In this document: in pieces, positions 44,499-58,215 of the stretch
How the letters are laid out: each line of letters opens with the position of its first letter
How positions within the stretch are numbered: the first letter of the stretch is position 1
Source of the DNA: Plicaturopsis crispa FD-325 SS-3
Taxonomy: Eukaryota > Basidiomycota > Agaricomycetes > Amylocorticiales > Amylocorticiaceae
Reading direction: 5' to 3'
Length of the DNA: 64,000 nt
Assembly: GCA_000827205.1 (NCBI GenBank)
Contig: KN832561.1
Coordinates: forward strand, 1,213,962 to 1,277,961
The notes under the pieces: generated by a model
The model's database searches: none
The model's input: only the letters and a program-made list of their open reading frames with translations
What the model was told of the DNA's origin: nothing
Made by a program: the position numbers and the translations under genes

Positions 44499-46337
44499 CT
44501 AAAACAGTGTGTCGAATACCGTCTCCAGATGTAATGCTGCACGTTCACAGTCTTCGACGGTGCTATATAGCGGCGCGGGTGCTAAGCGTATCACGTCCGG
44601 CTCCCTTTTATCCCCAATCACCCCGTAGCTCGCAAGACCTGCGAATACGGTCCTCATCACCTCCGCACCCGGGAAAAATGCTAGCGACAGCTGGGCCCCA
44701 CGGGCATTCGGGTCTGCGGGCGTGATGATCGTAAAACCAGGTTTCGAGCCTGCAACCGTTCGCGCTGCGACCTCCTGCGGTGGCACATAGTGTTTCGAAG
44801 CAGTGAGCCTCCGTTCGAGATCAGCGGTGAGCGCGACCGAACGTGCGCGAAGCGGCTGCATAAACCCTGCTTCCTGAAATATCTGCAGAGCACCGAGAAG
44901 GGAAGCGACATTCAGCACGGACGGATTAGACTGCTGAAAGCCCTGGGCGCCTATAATCGGCGAAAAATCGTGTGGCATCTTGAACCGTGTAGCAGCCTCG
45001 TGGCCCCACCACCCCGCGTATCTAGCAACATACCGCGTTAGAAAACGAGGAACAGATAATCAACGAGAGACTGCGGTTAAAAAAGGGGGGGGCACACGAA
45101 ATCCGGGGGGAGCCGTCGGCAAAGAAGGTGTCCGATGAGAGAAAATGGGGAGAGAACGCACTTTGGCTTTTCGGTGTCATTCCATTTCTCGTGGATATAT
45201 AGACCAGCGATGCCGCCCGGGCCCGAGTTGACATACTTGTACGAGCACCAGACAGCAAAATCGACGTCCCAGTCGTGCAGCGATAGGGGCACGTTCCCGA
45301 TGGCGTGTGCAAGGTCCCAGCCGCATATACACCCCTGAGGCAGCGAATTCGCGTTAGTACTTCCGCAAAGTAGGATCCGATATCAAGATAATGGAGGGGG
45401 GGCGGACGTAATGTCAATTATCGATTGAGCTTACTTGGGCTTTCGCAGCTTGCGTGATAGACGCCATGGGGAACCATTGGCCGGTGTAGTACTGCACGCC
45501 GCTGAAAAGAACGAGGGCAATCGAGGGGCCTTCTTTGGCGATAGCGTCTAGAATGTCCTCTTCTCGGAGGGTGTATTCGCCTTCTCGCGGCGAGAGTTCG
45601 AGTACGGCGTCTTTCGGATCGAAACCGTGAAGGGAGGCCTGAGAAGCGAATGCATACTGCAAACACGAGTATTTCGATGAGCCCAGACTATAATGTGTAC
45701 ATCCATTCGACGTGAAGAGAGAAACAAAACACACTTGATCTGAGGGAAATGCTTTTGCCTCGCACAATATCTTGTATCGGTCGGATGAAGGCTTGTAAAA
45801 CGTGTTCATCATGAGGTGCAGGTTGGCCGTTAGGGTACTCAGGCATGCCACTTCCGGCTCCTTTGCGCCTATAAAATCGCAATGTGACGGTCAGTACCTG
45901 CACGAGGCTCGTGAAAAGATCGAGGAGGAACGTGCCTACCAGTTCCGCAAGAAGGGGCGTGACGTGGTTCGCGATGTTCATCCACTCCCTTCCGTGCGGA
46001 TGGTCAAAGTGGCCTTCAACTGCTCTATAGATGCAGGAGCAGCTCAGTCCGGCTCAGAGGCGTCACATGAAAACTAAAACCCACCGTTTACCCCAAACAT
46101 CCAACTCTTCGTTGACCAGGGCCTGTGCCCGCCTTGATAAGGGTCCCAGGGAGTTTCCACATAAGTATGTGCAGGGCTCGTCCGCTGGATGAATTAATCG
46201 GTCAGCATCTTTGCTTACGGGCGTAAACAACACTGACCAAGGTCATCGCCGAGGCGGGTTGCACCGATGCTGCGGTTGGTGGGAAACACAAACTCGTGTC
46301 TGAGGTTGGGCGTCTCTGCAGGTGCTGTCGACGCCAT
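44499..46337 (-). CDS. BNA5: Kynureninase
   Basis: PLP enzyme that cleaves kynurenine or 3-hydroxykynurenine to anthranilate or 3-hydroxyanthranilate plus alanine. [20 protein letters not shown] begins the model. Family hallmarks follow: [115 protein letters not shown], the PLP lysine in [20 protein letters not shown], and [19 protein letters not shown]. The terminal exon ends [10 protein letters not shown]. Around nine exons, about 480 residues, the normal size. Its start codon lies 242 bases from that of kynurenine 3-monooxygenase. Confidence 0.92.
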
Positions 46338-46579
46338 CTTTATTGCTGTATAGGGCGCTCTGCTGGCGTTGCGGAAGTCGACGTGCGCACCGTAAGTATT
46401 CGTCGGACCAAGGGCGCCCGGGGATCTAAGAGCGAAACCGTAGATCTGTCCCGGATCCCGATGGAATCTGTGAAATACTTCCGAACGGGAGTCGTTCGTC
46501 GTCTTTCGTCGTTCAACTCGACTGCTCTCAGTCGCGGATCCTGTTTGCTGTAAGGAACCGCCATTGTTACTACTGAGAT
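46338..46579. promoter_or_regulatory. Shared divergent promoter of kynureninase and KMO
   Basis: 242 bases separate two start codons on opposite strands belonging to consecutive steps of one pathway. Coordinated control is likely but inferred; I cannot assign a factor site. Confidence 0.5.
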
Positions 46580-48501
<1,922 letters not shown>

Positions 48502-49138
48502 AAATTGAATGTGTTATCGCGGAGGGGATATGTCAAACCTTGTTTATTTGGGGCATGTGGGTCCAGTGTTCGTGATGGAAGCGGATCGAGGAGAAGAAGG
48601 TCGCATTTCCATATGCGAGCGCTGTAAATCTAGAATATTTCAATGGCAGTGGGAAATCTGGGACAGGGCGGCGATTAATTGCGGGAGCTATCCGAGCAAG
48701 CGAAGAGGTGTCATTTGGAGGAGACGACCCCGCTTATGATTTAAGCTTGCGGCGCAGGGGGGTGTTGAACGTCCTAGGGATATAATTTTTTTCGCTCTAC
48801 GAAAGCATGCATGGTGGCGTGTACACATAAGTCGGAAAGCGTCCGGGAAAACAGCTCAAAACCCAGTGGAATAAGGAAAAAGAAGCAAGCGTCGGTATGA
48901 GTGAACAGTGCGATATTAGCGCGTTAGATGTGTACGGGGATGCCCCAGGAGGCGTTGCGGGAGTGCACAGCGAGAGAGGAAAGCATTTCGGTCATACAAG
49001 TGGTAGATATAGCAGAGTGCAGCGGGAGACGCAACAGATAGCAAGAAGGAGAGCCAGGATTTATGACGCAGAGGCCGCAAAAAAGATAAGGGGGCGTGAG
49101 GTGAGGTGATGTCCGTTGCATCCTCCAGCCGTCGTCGT
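48502..49138. other. Convergent intergenic region
   Basis: Between the stops of KMO (plus) and the AT-hook gene (minus). No gene recognised; the frames at 48509-48739 and 48897-49109 look like chance. Confidence 0.4.
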
Positions 49139-49707
49139 CTACGTCGACTTCTTGGGTGGTCTCCCTCGTTTCTTCTTTGCGCTAGCCTCCGAAGCCTCCC
49201 CGCTGGGTCCTGCCTCAGCAGTTCCTTCTGGCTTGGGCTTGGGCGGGCGCCCCCGTTTCCTCTTAGGGGGCGGCTCCGAGTCTCCTCCTGAGTCGTCTGC
49301 CTTCTTCTCCTAAATGTCAGCGGTGTTTAGCCCACGTCTTTACGGTGAATAAATTCTAAAATACCTTGGGCGGCCTCCCCCGTTTCTTCTTGGGCTCGTC
49401 ACTCGTCGACGGCCCTGCCGCAGCGGCCGATGTGGCGGCACCCTTCTTGTTTTTGCTGCCCTTGGGCCGGCCGCGTCCGCGCTTCACAGGCGCCGGCTGC
49501 TCGTCGCTACCGACAGCTGGAGAGGGAATCGGAACGGATCGAAAGCATTCGGTCAGATATGATCTCGGGACGCGCGCATCGATAGCGTGCACGGGCAAAT
49601 GCGGGCAGCTCACCTTCAGCATCGTTCTCTGGTGCGGTCTCGTTCTCCTCCTGCTCGTCGTCATATTTGTTGTTGGCCGCGTCCTCCTGTGCGGGGGAGG
49701 GGGACAT
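49139..49707 (-). CDS. Small chromatin protein with four AT-hooks
   Basis: Likely binds the minor groove of AT-rich DNA (HMGA-like). Three exons give MSPSPAQEDAANNKYDDEQE, acidic, then VKRGRGRPKGSKNKKG, EPKKKRGRPPK, PPPKRKRGRPPKPKPEG and SAKKKRGRPPKKST-stop. Each basic block has the RGRP core of an AT-hook, so there are four, separated by 15-25 residue Ala/Ser/Pro linkers. About 145 residues. Such proteins are found through fungi and animals, but the number of hooks varies and I do not assign an orthologue. Introns fall between hook-coding blocks. Confidence 0.85.
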
Positions 49708-50504
49708 AGCGGTGGATGCGGCGCGATGTGCGTGTGTGCGTGTTGCCGCAGGAGGTGAGATCGCGCGTCGTCGCGGGGAAGAAGAGAGAGGGGAGAAATG
49801 GGGGAAAAGATGCGAGGGTCGGTTTTATTCGATAAAGCGCCTCCGTGCCGAATATAGACGAATATATATTGTTCTTGTCGCGTGCGTGTATGGCCAAGCT
49901 GGGGTCTTATTATCATTCAGCAATCTTCCCGTTCGTTGATCCCAGCCAGGCCCCCCTCTGATTCGGGGACATGGGTACGTAATTGAAACGCTGCTCTACA
50001 GGAGAAAACCATTTATGGGCTTCAAATACTCTCAGGCCGTCGTCCGTTGGCGAAGAATTCCCCGAGTGGATGCTCGAGGTCGATGCCGGTTGTTGCTGCC
50101 GAGACCCACAGAGAGAGCAGATTAATTATCAACAGATTATCACACCTCCCAGTGTCAATGGATTTTTATCGACCGGTCTCCAACGAGACGGTCTGTCAAG
50201 TGGGCAGCATCCATCGTACTATTCTCTCGGTGTGAGACCCGCGGATCGGCGGATCCCAGGTAAATTCCAGTGGAAACAGCGGTGCGGACGAGCCTGTCGT
50301 CGTGAGTAAAGCCAGATAATAAAAATCAGATTCAGAAAAGCAGAGCAAACCGCCGTTGTTCGCCTCGAAAGGCATCGGTGTTCCAGCACCAGGTTGCCGA
50401 CTCTGAACGAGTAGTCCCGAGCCACTCGCGGAGTCTAATTGATCGTGCCTCGTCAATTATCCCATCGCATCTCGTCGTTAGTACCTACTTACCGCTGTTC
50501 TCTA
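49708..50504. other. Divergent intergenic region (AT-hook / OS-9)
   Basis: About 800 bases with promoters of both genes; no further gene recognised. Confidence 0.4.
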
Positions 50505-52293
50505 ATGCTCTCGTCCTGGTACTGGCTCGCAGGCTGCAGCTTGCACGTCCTCGCAGCTGCGCGAATACACTCGCTCCCCGAGGACACATATGCCTTTCCA
50601 AAATACGGCGTGTCCTTTCTCAACGGACAGCCCGTCGACGAGGACACCGCGCATCGCTGGCTCCAACACGGTCTCCGCGGCGGCGAACTCGAGTTCCTTG
50701 ACCAGCCCTGGAGTAGCGACGGCGCTAGGACAGCACAGTCGCTAAAGGAGATCGGGGGTGCAGACGGCCAGGTCAGTAACACGTGTACTATCCCTCCATC
50801 CGTTCATTCATTCATTCATTCCCGCTATCGATGCATCATTTCCATATGCACAGACCGTGTTGTCGGCAGAGCCTCGGTACAGGCTCGAGCACATGAAATT
50901 GGGCCCAAAGGCGGCGTACATTTGTTTTGTTCCGCCGCCGCTCGAGACGCCGCCGGAAGAGGAGGACAATGATGCGAATCTGACGCCTGCCCTCGGATGG
51001 TCGCTTCTCCAACCACTCTCCGGGACCTGCTTATACGTACGCCCTGTCCCCCCGTTTCCCGTTGCATCTCCTTCCTAACGACGCGCTAGCACCGTCAAGG
51101 GTGGTTTACATACTCGTATTGCCACAATCAGGAAATTAGGCAGTTCAGAGAACTCCCCCTCTCGCATCTCCCAGCAGGCAAGTCTCGCACCAGCACAAAT
51201 GCATTTGGGGTGCTGACGGTTATGCACAGGCGGATACCAGCCGGAAGAGGACCCGGATGTAAGTGCTGCACGCGACCTGCTTTACCTCCCCGGAGCAAGC
51301 GTGTCCGTATCGAGTAAACTAATGACGCCACGTGTCTACTACAGTGGGAATCGTACACCCTCGGGCGCGCGCCGCCGACGCCCGAGCCCGGCGCGGAGCT
51401 CACGGTGGCAGAGCAGACCGCGCTCGCGGCGAACCTCGAGCTCGCGCGCGGCGCGGGCTCGCGATACCTCGTGCAGCGCTGGGGCGACGGATCTATATGC
51501 GATAAGAATGGGCGCAAGCGCGAGGTTGAAGTGCAGGTGCGTCCCCCCTTCCTCCTTCCTTCCTTCCTCCCTGTCCCTCCTCCCCCTTCCTCCCTTCCTC
51601 GTATGACCCGTTCTGACCACCGCACGCCAGTTCCACTGCTCAATGACCATGACCGACACCATCCTCTTCGTCAAAGAAGCCAAAACCTGCTCCTACGTCC
51701 TCGTCGTGCACACCCCGCGGCTGTGCGCCGCGCCAGGGTTCAAGTCGCGCCTCGACGCGCGCGAGGAGGCGCGCATACGCTGCCGCGAGATCGTGCCCCA
51801 TGCAGCGGTGGGAGGGCAGGGCGAGCTGCCGGAGTCGGACCACCCGGTGAGGTTGCCGAAGAAGGCGGTGTTGCCGGGGAAGGAGGGTGGGTTGCCTGCG
51901 AAAGAGGCCTCCCCGCCTACGGAGGAGAAGGAGGGTAAAGGCAAAGAGGAGGATGGCAAGAAGGAGGGCAAGGACGACACGAAGAAAATCAAAGGCACCG
52001 GCGCAGACGCCCTTCGGCGCGCCCTCAGCGCACTCATGGGGCGCGAGGATGGCGCGGTCGTCGTGGAGCTCGACCCTTCGGATTTTGCGGAGTTTGGGCT
52101 GGAGGAGGAGGAGTTCGTGATCGGCACGGAAGGGTTCATCTCGCCCGAGCTCGCGGCGGCGCTGAGTAAGGCTGGGCTTCCGGTGCGCGATGGGGGTGAG
52201 GATGTGGACGGGGAGGAGGGTGAAGAGGACGGGAAGGATAGGAAGGAGGAGGGCGACGGGGTGCGCGCGGCTGCTCAGAGGGGGAACTTGTAG
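50505..52293 (+). CDS. YOS9: OS-9/Yos9-like ER lectin (MRH domain)
   Basis: ER-lumenal lectin that recognises trimmed N-glycans on misfolded glycoproteins and hands them to the Hrd1 ligase for ERAD. A signal peptide is visible (MLSSWYWLAGCSLHVLAAAR). The MRH/PRKCSH domain is rebuilt across introns: LLQPLSGTCLY + HRQGWFTYSYCHNQEIRQFR, SRYLVQRWGDGSICD, EVQFHCSMTMTDTILFVKEA, and CSYVLVVHTPRLCAAPGF. It includes the six cysteines and the QxxxR-type sugar contacts expected of OS-9. A long Lys/Glu/Asp-rich region follows and the protein ends in RGNL rather than HDEL. One intron (51178-51229) has a GC donor. About 500 residues. Confidence 0.88.
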
Positions 52294-52614
52294 TATTGTA
52301 ATGAACGGGTTTATTCGTGCTGTAACTCAAGCGTGATCGACTAGTTGTGCCACTTACCGCTCCCATAATGCGCTGCACCACAACCCTTGCAAAAACATAC
52401 CATTCCTCGCAAACTCGTCGAAAACACATACCATCCCTCGCAGACGTCCTCGCAAACCATCCGCCTCGACGAATACTCTTACCACTCTAACAACTCTAAC
52501 CACTAGCGAAAAATGAACGGCAGGATCAGATAAAAAAGAGATTAATATTGAAATACACAAGCACTGTTTGTTTTTTCTTCTAGCAGGGTTCAGTAATAGC
52601 CTATGTAACAAGGT

Positions 52615-52770
52615 GAGACGTAGCCTATAAACAGGTAGCAGCGATGAAGGTAGGTAGCCTATAAACAGGTGCGGGTAGCCTATAAACAGGTAGCAGCGAT
52701 GAAGGTGTAGGCCTATATAACAGGGACGGCCTATATAAACAAGGTGGGCCTGTAAAACAAACAGATGACA
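52615..52770 (+). repeat. Minisatellite with GTAGCCTATAAACAGGT core
   Basis: Three near-perfect copies of GTAGCCTATAAACAGGT begin at about 52620, 52653 and 52674; two carry the extension AGCAGCGATGAAGGT. Degenerate GGCCTATATAAACA and GGCCTGTAAAACA units follow. Unit length therefore varies from about 21 to 35 bases. Confidence 0.8.
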
Positions 52771-52939
52771 GGTCAGCGGCGTATAAACGGGTGAGGAGAA
52801 AAGGGGAGACGCACAATGAATGGGCGAGCGCTAAAGGCGGGTGAGTCGAAATGTTGGAAAGGACGAAAGGAAGGATAATGCAACGACGCGAATATATAAA
52901 GTGTCACATGCGAAATAAGCGAAGCGAGGCAGAAATGGC

Positions 52940-53040
52940 GTAGGCGGAGGCGGCGCGAAATAGAGATGGCGCAGGCAGTGTGAGATGGAAATGGCGCAGG
53001 CAGTGTGAGATGGAAATGGTCCAGGCGCAGGCAAGGTGAA
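52940..53040 (+). repeat. 25-bp minisatellite (ATGGCGCAGGCAGTGTGAGATGGAA)
   Basis: The 25-base unit occurs twice in tandem (from about 52966 and 52991), preceded by ATGGCGTAGGCGGAGGCG and followed by a partial copy ATGGTCCAGGCGCAGGCAAGGTGAAACAGGAA. The copies keep their period. Confidence 0.75.
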
Positions 53041-53237
53041 ACAGGAAAGAGAGGAAAGGAAAAGAGAGGACGGGGGCGAATAAATGAGGGATAGGGCCAC
53101 GAGCTGTGCTGGGCGGGCGTGTGTGTGTACATAAAGACAACTTTTGGTGGATGGCGGGCACTGGGGCGTCGGTGGTTGGCGAGTGCTCGAGTACATGGCC
53201 GAGGCTTGAGGCGAAATGTGCGAAGGAGCGCGCGCGC

Positions 53238-56200
53238 CTAGAAAAACCGCCTCTTATGCTGCTTCTCATCCGCCGCCACCTTCACATGCACATGCTTCGG
53301 CACCACCCCGGGCCTCGAGCACGGCTCGATCCCCCGCAACCACTCGTCCCCATCGTCCTCCTCCCCCGGCGCGCAGTCGTGGTCCACACATACCCCCTCT
53401 CCTCCCCCTCCATTTATCCCATTAACTCCTCCGTTAATCCCATTACCCTCACCCGCATCGAACCCGACATTACACCCACAAAGCAGCCCACTCGTCTTCC
53501 CCCTCCCCTTCAGCAGATCCGTCAGCGTACACCGCGCGCTCGGCTCGACGTGCAGCATGCGCCGCAGCGCCGGGCGCGTCTCGCGCGGGAGGAGCCGGAA
53601 GATGGACTCGGCGCCGCCGCCGGAGAAGGTGACGACGGAGTCCGTGCGGGGGCGGCGTTTTATTGGGGCGGGTGTCGAAGGGGCAGTGGAAGAAGTTGCA
53701 GCGGTCGAAGAGGAGGGGGTGGTGGAAGGGGCGGTGGAGGCGGCAGAGGAGGCGGCGGTTGAGGCGGCAGAGGTGGTGGTGGTGGTGGAGGCGGCAGAGG
53801 AGGAAGGGGCGGCAGGAGCGGGAGCAGGAGCGCTCTTGGCCGACACGTCCCCGTGCGCCGCCATCACCGCCTCCTGCACCTTCTTCACCTCCTGCACCTT
53901 CTCCCTCTCCTCTTTCTCCCTCTCCTCCCTTTCCTTATCCTTCACCTCCCTTTCCTTCTCCTTCACCTGCACATCCTTTGCTTTATCCACCGTATCCTTC
54001 GCCCGCGCCTCCTTAGCATCCTCCAGCGCCCTAACCCTTCGCGCCTCAACAGCCTCCCCAACCCCCAACGCCCCATTATGTATCGTCGCCGCCCTCCCCC
54101 TCTGCCCTATCCCCCCTACACTCATGATCGACGGCAACCCCATCGCACCCACCTTCGGCGTCGGCATGTTCTCCAGCTCGTCCTCCACCTGCGTGGGCGA
54201 TGTTATAGGTGACGCGGGGTACATTACAGGCGACGCAGGCGCAGTAGGATAAGCAGTAGGCGACAAAACGGGCGACGAGGGGGGTAGGGCATCGAAGCGC
54301 GAGCTCGGGCTGAGGGGGAGGGACTCGGTGGAGGCGCCGGGGCGCGCGAAGCTGAGCACGGAGGGGTCCATTTCTTGTTTCGCGTCGCGCTCGCGGTGGG
54401 TGAGGGCGAGGGAGGAGGAATGGGGGTGGTGTGGGAGAGTAGGGAGGGTAGGGAGAGCAGGGGGGAGGGTGGGCGTTTGCGCGGGGTCGGGGTTTGTGCC
54501 TTCTGCGCTCGTACCCTCTACGCTCGTCTCCGTGTTCGCACTCGCGCCTGTATCCGGGTGCGTAGAGTCGACCGCGCGTTCCGGCGCCCTAACCCTCTCC
54601 GGCGCCTTCCGACTCAAATCCGGATGCGCATTCACGAACGCCCTAAAAGACGGGTCCGTGCGGGGGTCGGGGATCGTCCACGGAAAACGCCTCAGGACCA
54701 TGCACATGAAGATGATCGCAGTGCTCCACACGTCCGTCTTGCGCGGGTCGTACCCCTTCCCCTTCCCCTCCTTCCCCCCATCCCTTCCTCCCCCATCCCC
54801 CCTTCCACCTTTCCCGTCGTCATCACCGTCCGCACTCGCCAACACCTCAGGCGCCAAATACGGATCGCTCCCCACCACGCCCCACGCCAGCGTATGCTGC
54901 TTCCCCGGATAATGGAACACCGTCGCCGTCCCAAAGTCTATAATCTTCACCACATTGTCCTTCGTCATGACGCAGTTGTCCAGCTTGAGGTCGCGGTGCG
55001 CGAGCCCGAGGGAGTGGAGGTACTCGACGCCGTCGCAGATTTGTCGGAAGACGCAGTAGATCTCCGGGCGGCACATTTTGCCGGACATGACGACGGAGAA
55101 GAGGTCGGTGGGGGCGTATTCCATTACCTGCGGGGTGTCCATTATACCGCGTTAGCTGCAATTTAGATCGGAGGAGGAGGCAAGGAGGAGAGGGACGAGA
55201 AAGAGGCGGGAACTAAGCCCGATAAGACGAGGTAGTCCCGACCACATACAAAGCACGCAGAAAAAGAGGGAAAAAAAACTCGCGCCTCACGCACCTCATA
55301 AAAATGCCCCCCCTCCCTCACAATATCCACCGTCTCAATAACATTAACATGCCTCAACGTCCGCCCCACACAAAACTCCGCAGTCACCTTCTTCTCCCAC
55401 TCCCTCTCACTTTCCCCTGCCCTCTTAGCCCGGAACTCCTTCACGGCGTAGACGGCCCCGCCGGACTTGGCGGGGGCGCGGATGAGGCGGACGGTGCCGC
55501 CCGCGCCGGAGCCGAGGGTGCGCCCCCATTTGCCGTACTTCTTTTGGAGGTGGGCGTGCGTGGCGAAGGGGTGCGGGGTGGGGTAGGGCGTGGTGGTGGA
55601 GGAGGGGTGGTGCGGGGTGGCGGCTCCTGATGTGTTGTTGGAGGGGGGTTTGGAGGAGGCGGCGGAGGGGGCGACGGAGGCGTGGAGGGACTCGACGGTA
55701 GAGGCGGGCGAGGAGGAGGCGTGCGAGGAGAGGAAGGAGCGTTGTGGGGAGGGCGTCTTGCGCATGCTCTTATCCTTCCCGTTGCTCTTATCTTTATCTT
55801 TCCCGTTCTTCTCCTTACCGCTCGACTTGTCCTTGCCATTAGGCGTATCCTTCCCGCTCTTGCTCGCCTTATCCTTGTCGCGCCTAATAAACGCAGTCAA
55901 CTTATGTTCCTTCTCCTTGTGCGGCGTGACGGGGCCGGCGAAGGAGGACGAGGCGGGCGGCATGTTGGGCCGCGGCGTCGTCGGTGATGTGGGCGATAGT
56001 GGGACTGCTGTTGAGGGCCTGCGCGATGGTGTCGCCGCTGCTGTTGATATTGATGCAGCTGTGGAAGTGCAATGCGGCGCAGTGATTAGCGATGGTATAG
56101 TTGTTAGAATTGATGACAGCGCACCTCCTGATGACGAGCCCGGCGCTCCTGTTGATGACGCTACTGCCGTCGAAGACGAAGCTGTCGATACTTATCGTTA

Positions 56201-57063
56201 GCAAACGCTGCTATTGCTATTACTACTGAAGTTGATGACGGCGCACCTGCTGACGTGGGCACCGCTGTGGCGATGCCGATGGACGCGGCGACGAGCTCGG
56301 GCGTTGCGCGCCCCGACGCTCTCCTCTCACCGCTCGTCAATCCGTTTACATTACTACTCAGCAATCCATTCACCTCTCCACCGTTCACCCCGAGATCGTG
56401 TATCCGCACATCATCGTTGAGCAGAACAGTGGCCGTCCCACCACCCTCCGCTATCGGCGGCGGATCCGGGGACGCGAGGCTGTTCGACGGCGTATACGGC
56501 GCCGCGCCATGGTGCTCATGGTTATGCGGGGTCCCATGTGCAGCGGAGGAGGTAGAGGAGGAGTGGGGGATGTGGTGGTTGAGGAAGCGCTTGAGGTCGT
56601 GGAGGGGCCCGTGGGAGTGGGATGGCGCGCGCGGGTGGTGGTTGTGCTGTGTATGTGGGTGGGTGGAGGCGGGCATATCGGAAGGCGGCTGCTGGGGAGG
56701 GGGATCGTTGAGCGTTGGCGTTGGGGTGGGCGGGGAGAAGAGGTTCGTGGTGCTCTTGCGGGGGAAGCGGAAGCGGGAGGACTTGAGCGTCTGCTCCGGG
56801 TTCGCGGACGCCGGGCGCTTGGGCGACTTGGTTGTTGGGTGCTTGGGTTGGTCGGGTTGTTGTTGTTGTTGTGGGACGGGGTGTGTGGAGTCGTCGGAGG
56901 AGTGGAGGGATGATGTGGATGTGGATGTGGACGAGCGAGTCGGCGACGGCGGCTGTGAACGAGTAAACAGGGTCAGTTGGATAGAGTGGATAGAGACGGG
57001 GATACGTGCGTTGAGATAGTGAGTATCGGGGACAGCGAGGAGGGTTGAATGAGGGAGAGGCAT
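53238..57063 (-). CDS. HAL4/HAL5-type serine/threonine kinase, very large
   Basis: Fungal-specific kinase group (Sat4/Hal5) that adjusts K+ transport and nutrient permeases at the plasma membrane. The start ATG begins [20 protein letters not shown]; a disordered N-terminus has poly-Gln and the family mark [16 protein letters not shown]. The kinase domain starts at [20 protein letters not shown] (Gly loop GSGAGG), with VYAVKEF (catalytic Lys), [11 protein letters not shown] (HRDLKxxN), IIDFGTATV (DFG), [11 protein letters not shown] (APE), [16 protein letters not shown], and the end [16 protein letters not shown]...[11 protein letters not shown]...HVHVKV as in Hal4/5. About 1,200 residues; an insert of about 330 low-complexity residues sits before FRLLP. 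Introns are at 56191-56246 and between HFYE and VMEYAP. Confidence 0.88.
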
Positions 57064-57939
57064 AATAGATGGATGTGTAAGAGAGACAGAGAAAGACAAG
57101 CCACCGGCTGATGGTCCCTCGAACCCGATCCAATCTCATCTCTAACAAACATGCCGTCATCACTCTCCCGGCCACCCCATGCCGAACTCCGTGCCGGCCG
57201 TAACCTCGGCCTCTCTCATCCCTCCCCGCTCATCGTCGCTCTTTCCAATGGACCTCCATCCCCTTCGTCGCTCAACCGTCCCTCCGCCGAACTCGGATAC
57301 ACAGCGAATAGGCTCGTTGCAAGCCAAACTGACTTAGCACTCGCGCATACTTTCCAGCGGTCCACTCACGGACGTTGAATGCCCTGGGCGTTGCTTTTCA
57401 ATAACCTGGATCGTCTGCTCTACGACTGAACGTCGTTCTATAATAGACGCGTCGTGCACAGTCAAATGCAATGCTCACTATACAGTACGTGGTACCCTAT
57501 CAACAATCCCTTATACTCGTCAATCAACGCGTCAGAAAGGCTCGTATCGCGTATATGTCATCCTCCGTTTACCTTGCTTTGCCAACCTTTTTGCAGTACG
57601 CAGTCCCTCGCCGGTGCAGCTTCTACGCGTTTGCCCACGCACCTATGCATATCGCAAAGTGCACGTTTGCATATCTGCCCGTGCGTCTCGGATCGCGCTC
57701 ACTGTTTGTTTTGGTCGAATATCGCGTTACTTTCAGGTCTAATTCTGCCTCTCATTCCCAGGTCCTGCTGCGTAACATTGTCTAGCTTTGCTGGTTATCA
57801 CTCTCCGGTCTCGCCGACCACTACCCAGCCGGCCGGCCTTTGCGCACACACCCCGCACAAGGATTCGCCTGTCCACCCAGCACACGTAATTTTGCGCAAG
57901 GACGCGACTGAGTCGCACTCCCTGCGCACTAGTACTGCA

Positions 57940-58215
57940 CCGCCATCGCACTAATATCGGCCGATTCGCGCACCAGTGCTCCGCCAGTTTACGCATGGAC
58001 GGCACGCCCGAGCGGGGAGGGCGCAACCAAAAATAAACGCCTCCATTGGACGTACTCGCGCACCCGACTCATGCACGCGTGCAACACCGCCATCGTACTA
58101 GTATCGGCCGCTTGGTGCACCCGTATCGGCCGATTCGCGCACAGACAGCACGCCCGAGCAGGGAGGGTGGGCACAACCAAAGTAAACGCCCATCATGGAC
58201 GTGCTGCCGCACCTA
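57940..58215 (+). repeat. Diverged tandem duplication of ~125-145 bp
   Basis: Copy 1 (about 57942-58065) and copy 2 (about 58087-58215) share ACCGCCATCG, TATCGGCC, CCGATTCGCGCAC, CACGCCCGAGC, GGGAGGG, GCACAACCAAA/GCGCAACCAAA, TAAACGCC, TGGACGT and GCACC in the same order. Copy 2 has an extra ~18 bases that repeat the TATCGGCCG word. Confidence 0.7.

Larger units (their letters stand above)
52294..53237. other. Convergent intergenic region with two minisatellites
   Basis: Between the stops of OS-9 (plus) and the HAL-type kinase (minus). It holds two tandem-repeat clusters (listed separately). The open frames crossing it follow the repeat period and are not genes. Confidence 0.6.

Noticed and set aside
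53557-55166. Several long plus-strand frames (231 and 263 codons)
   Set aside because: They are antisense to the HAL-type kinase in low-complexity, GC-rich coding sequence; their protein is an artefact of repeats such as GGGRGGGG and TSCTFSLSS.
56255-57019. Plus-strand frame of 254 codons, Gly/Trp/Cys-rich
   Set aside because: Antisense to the disordered N-terminal exon of the kinase (His/Pro/Ser-rich), which gives Gly/Trp/Cys on the other strand.
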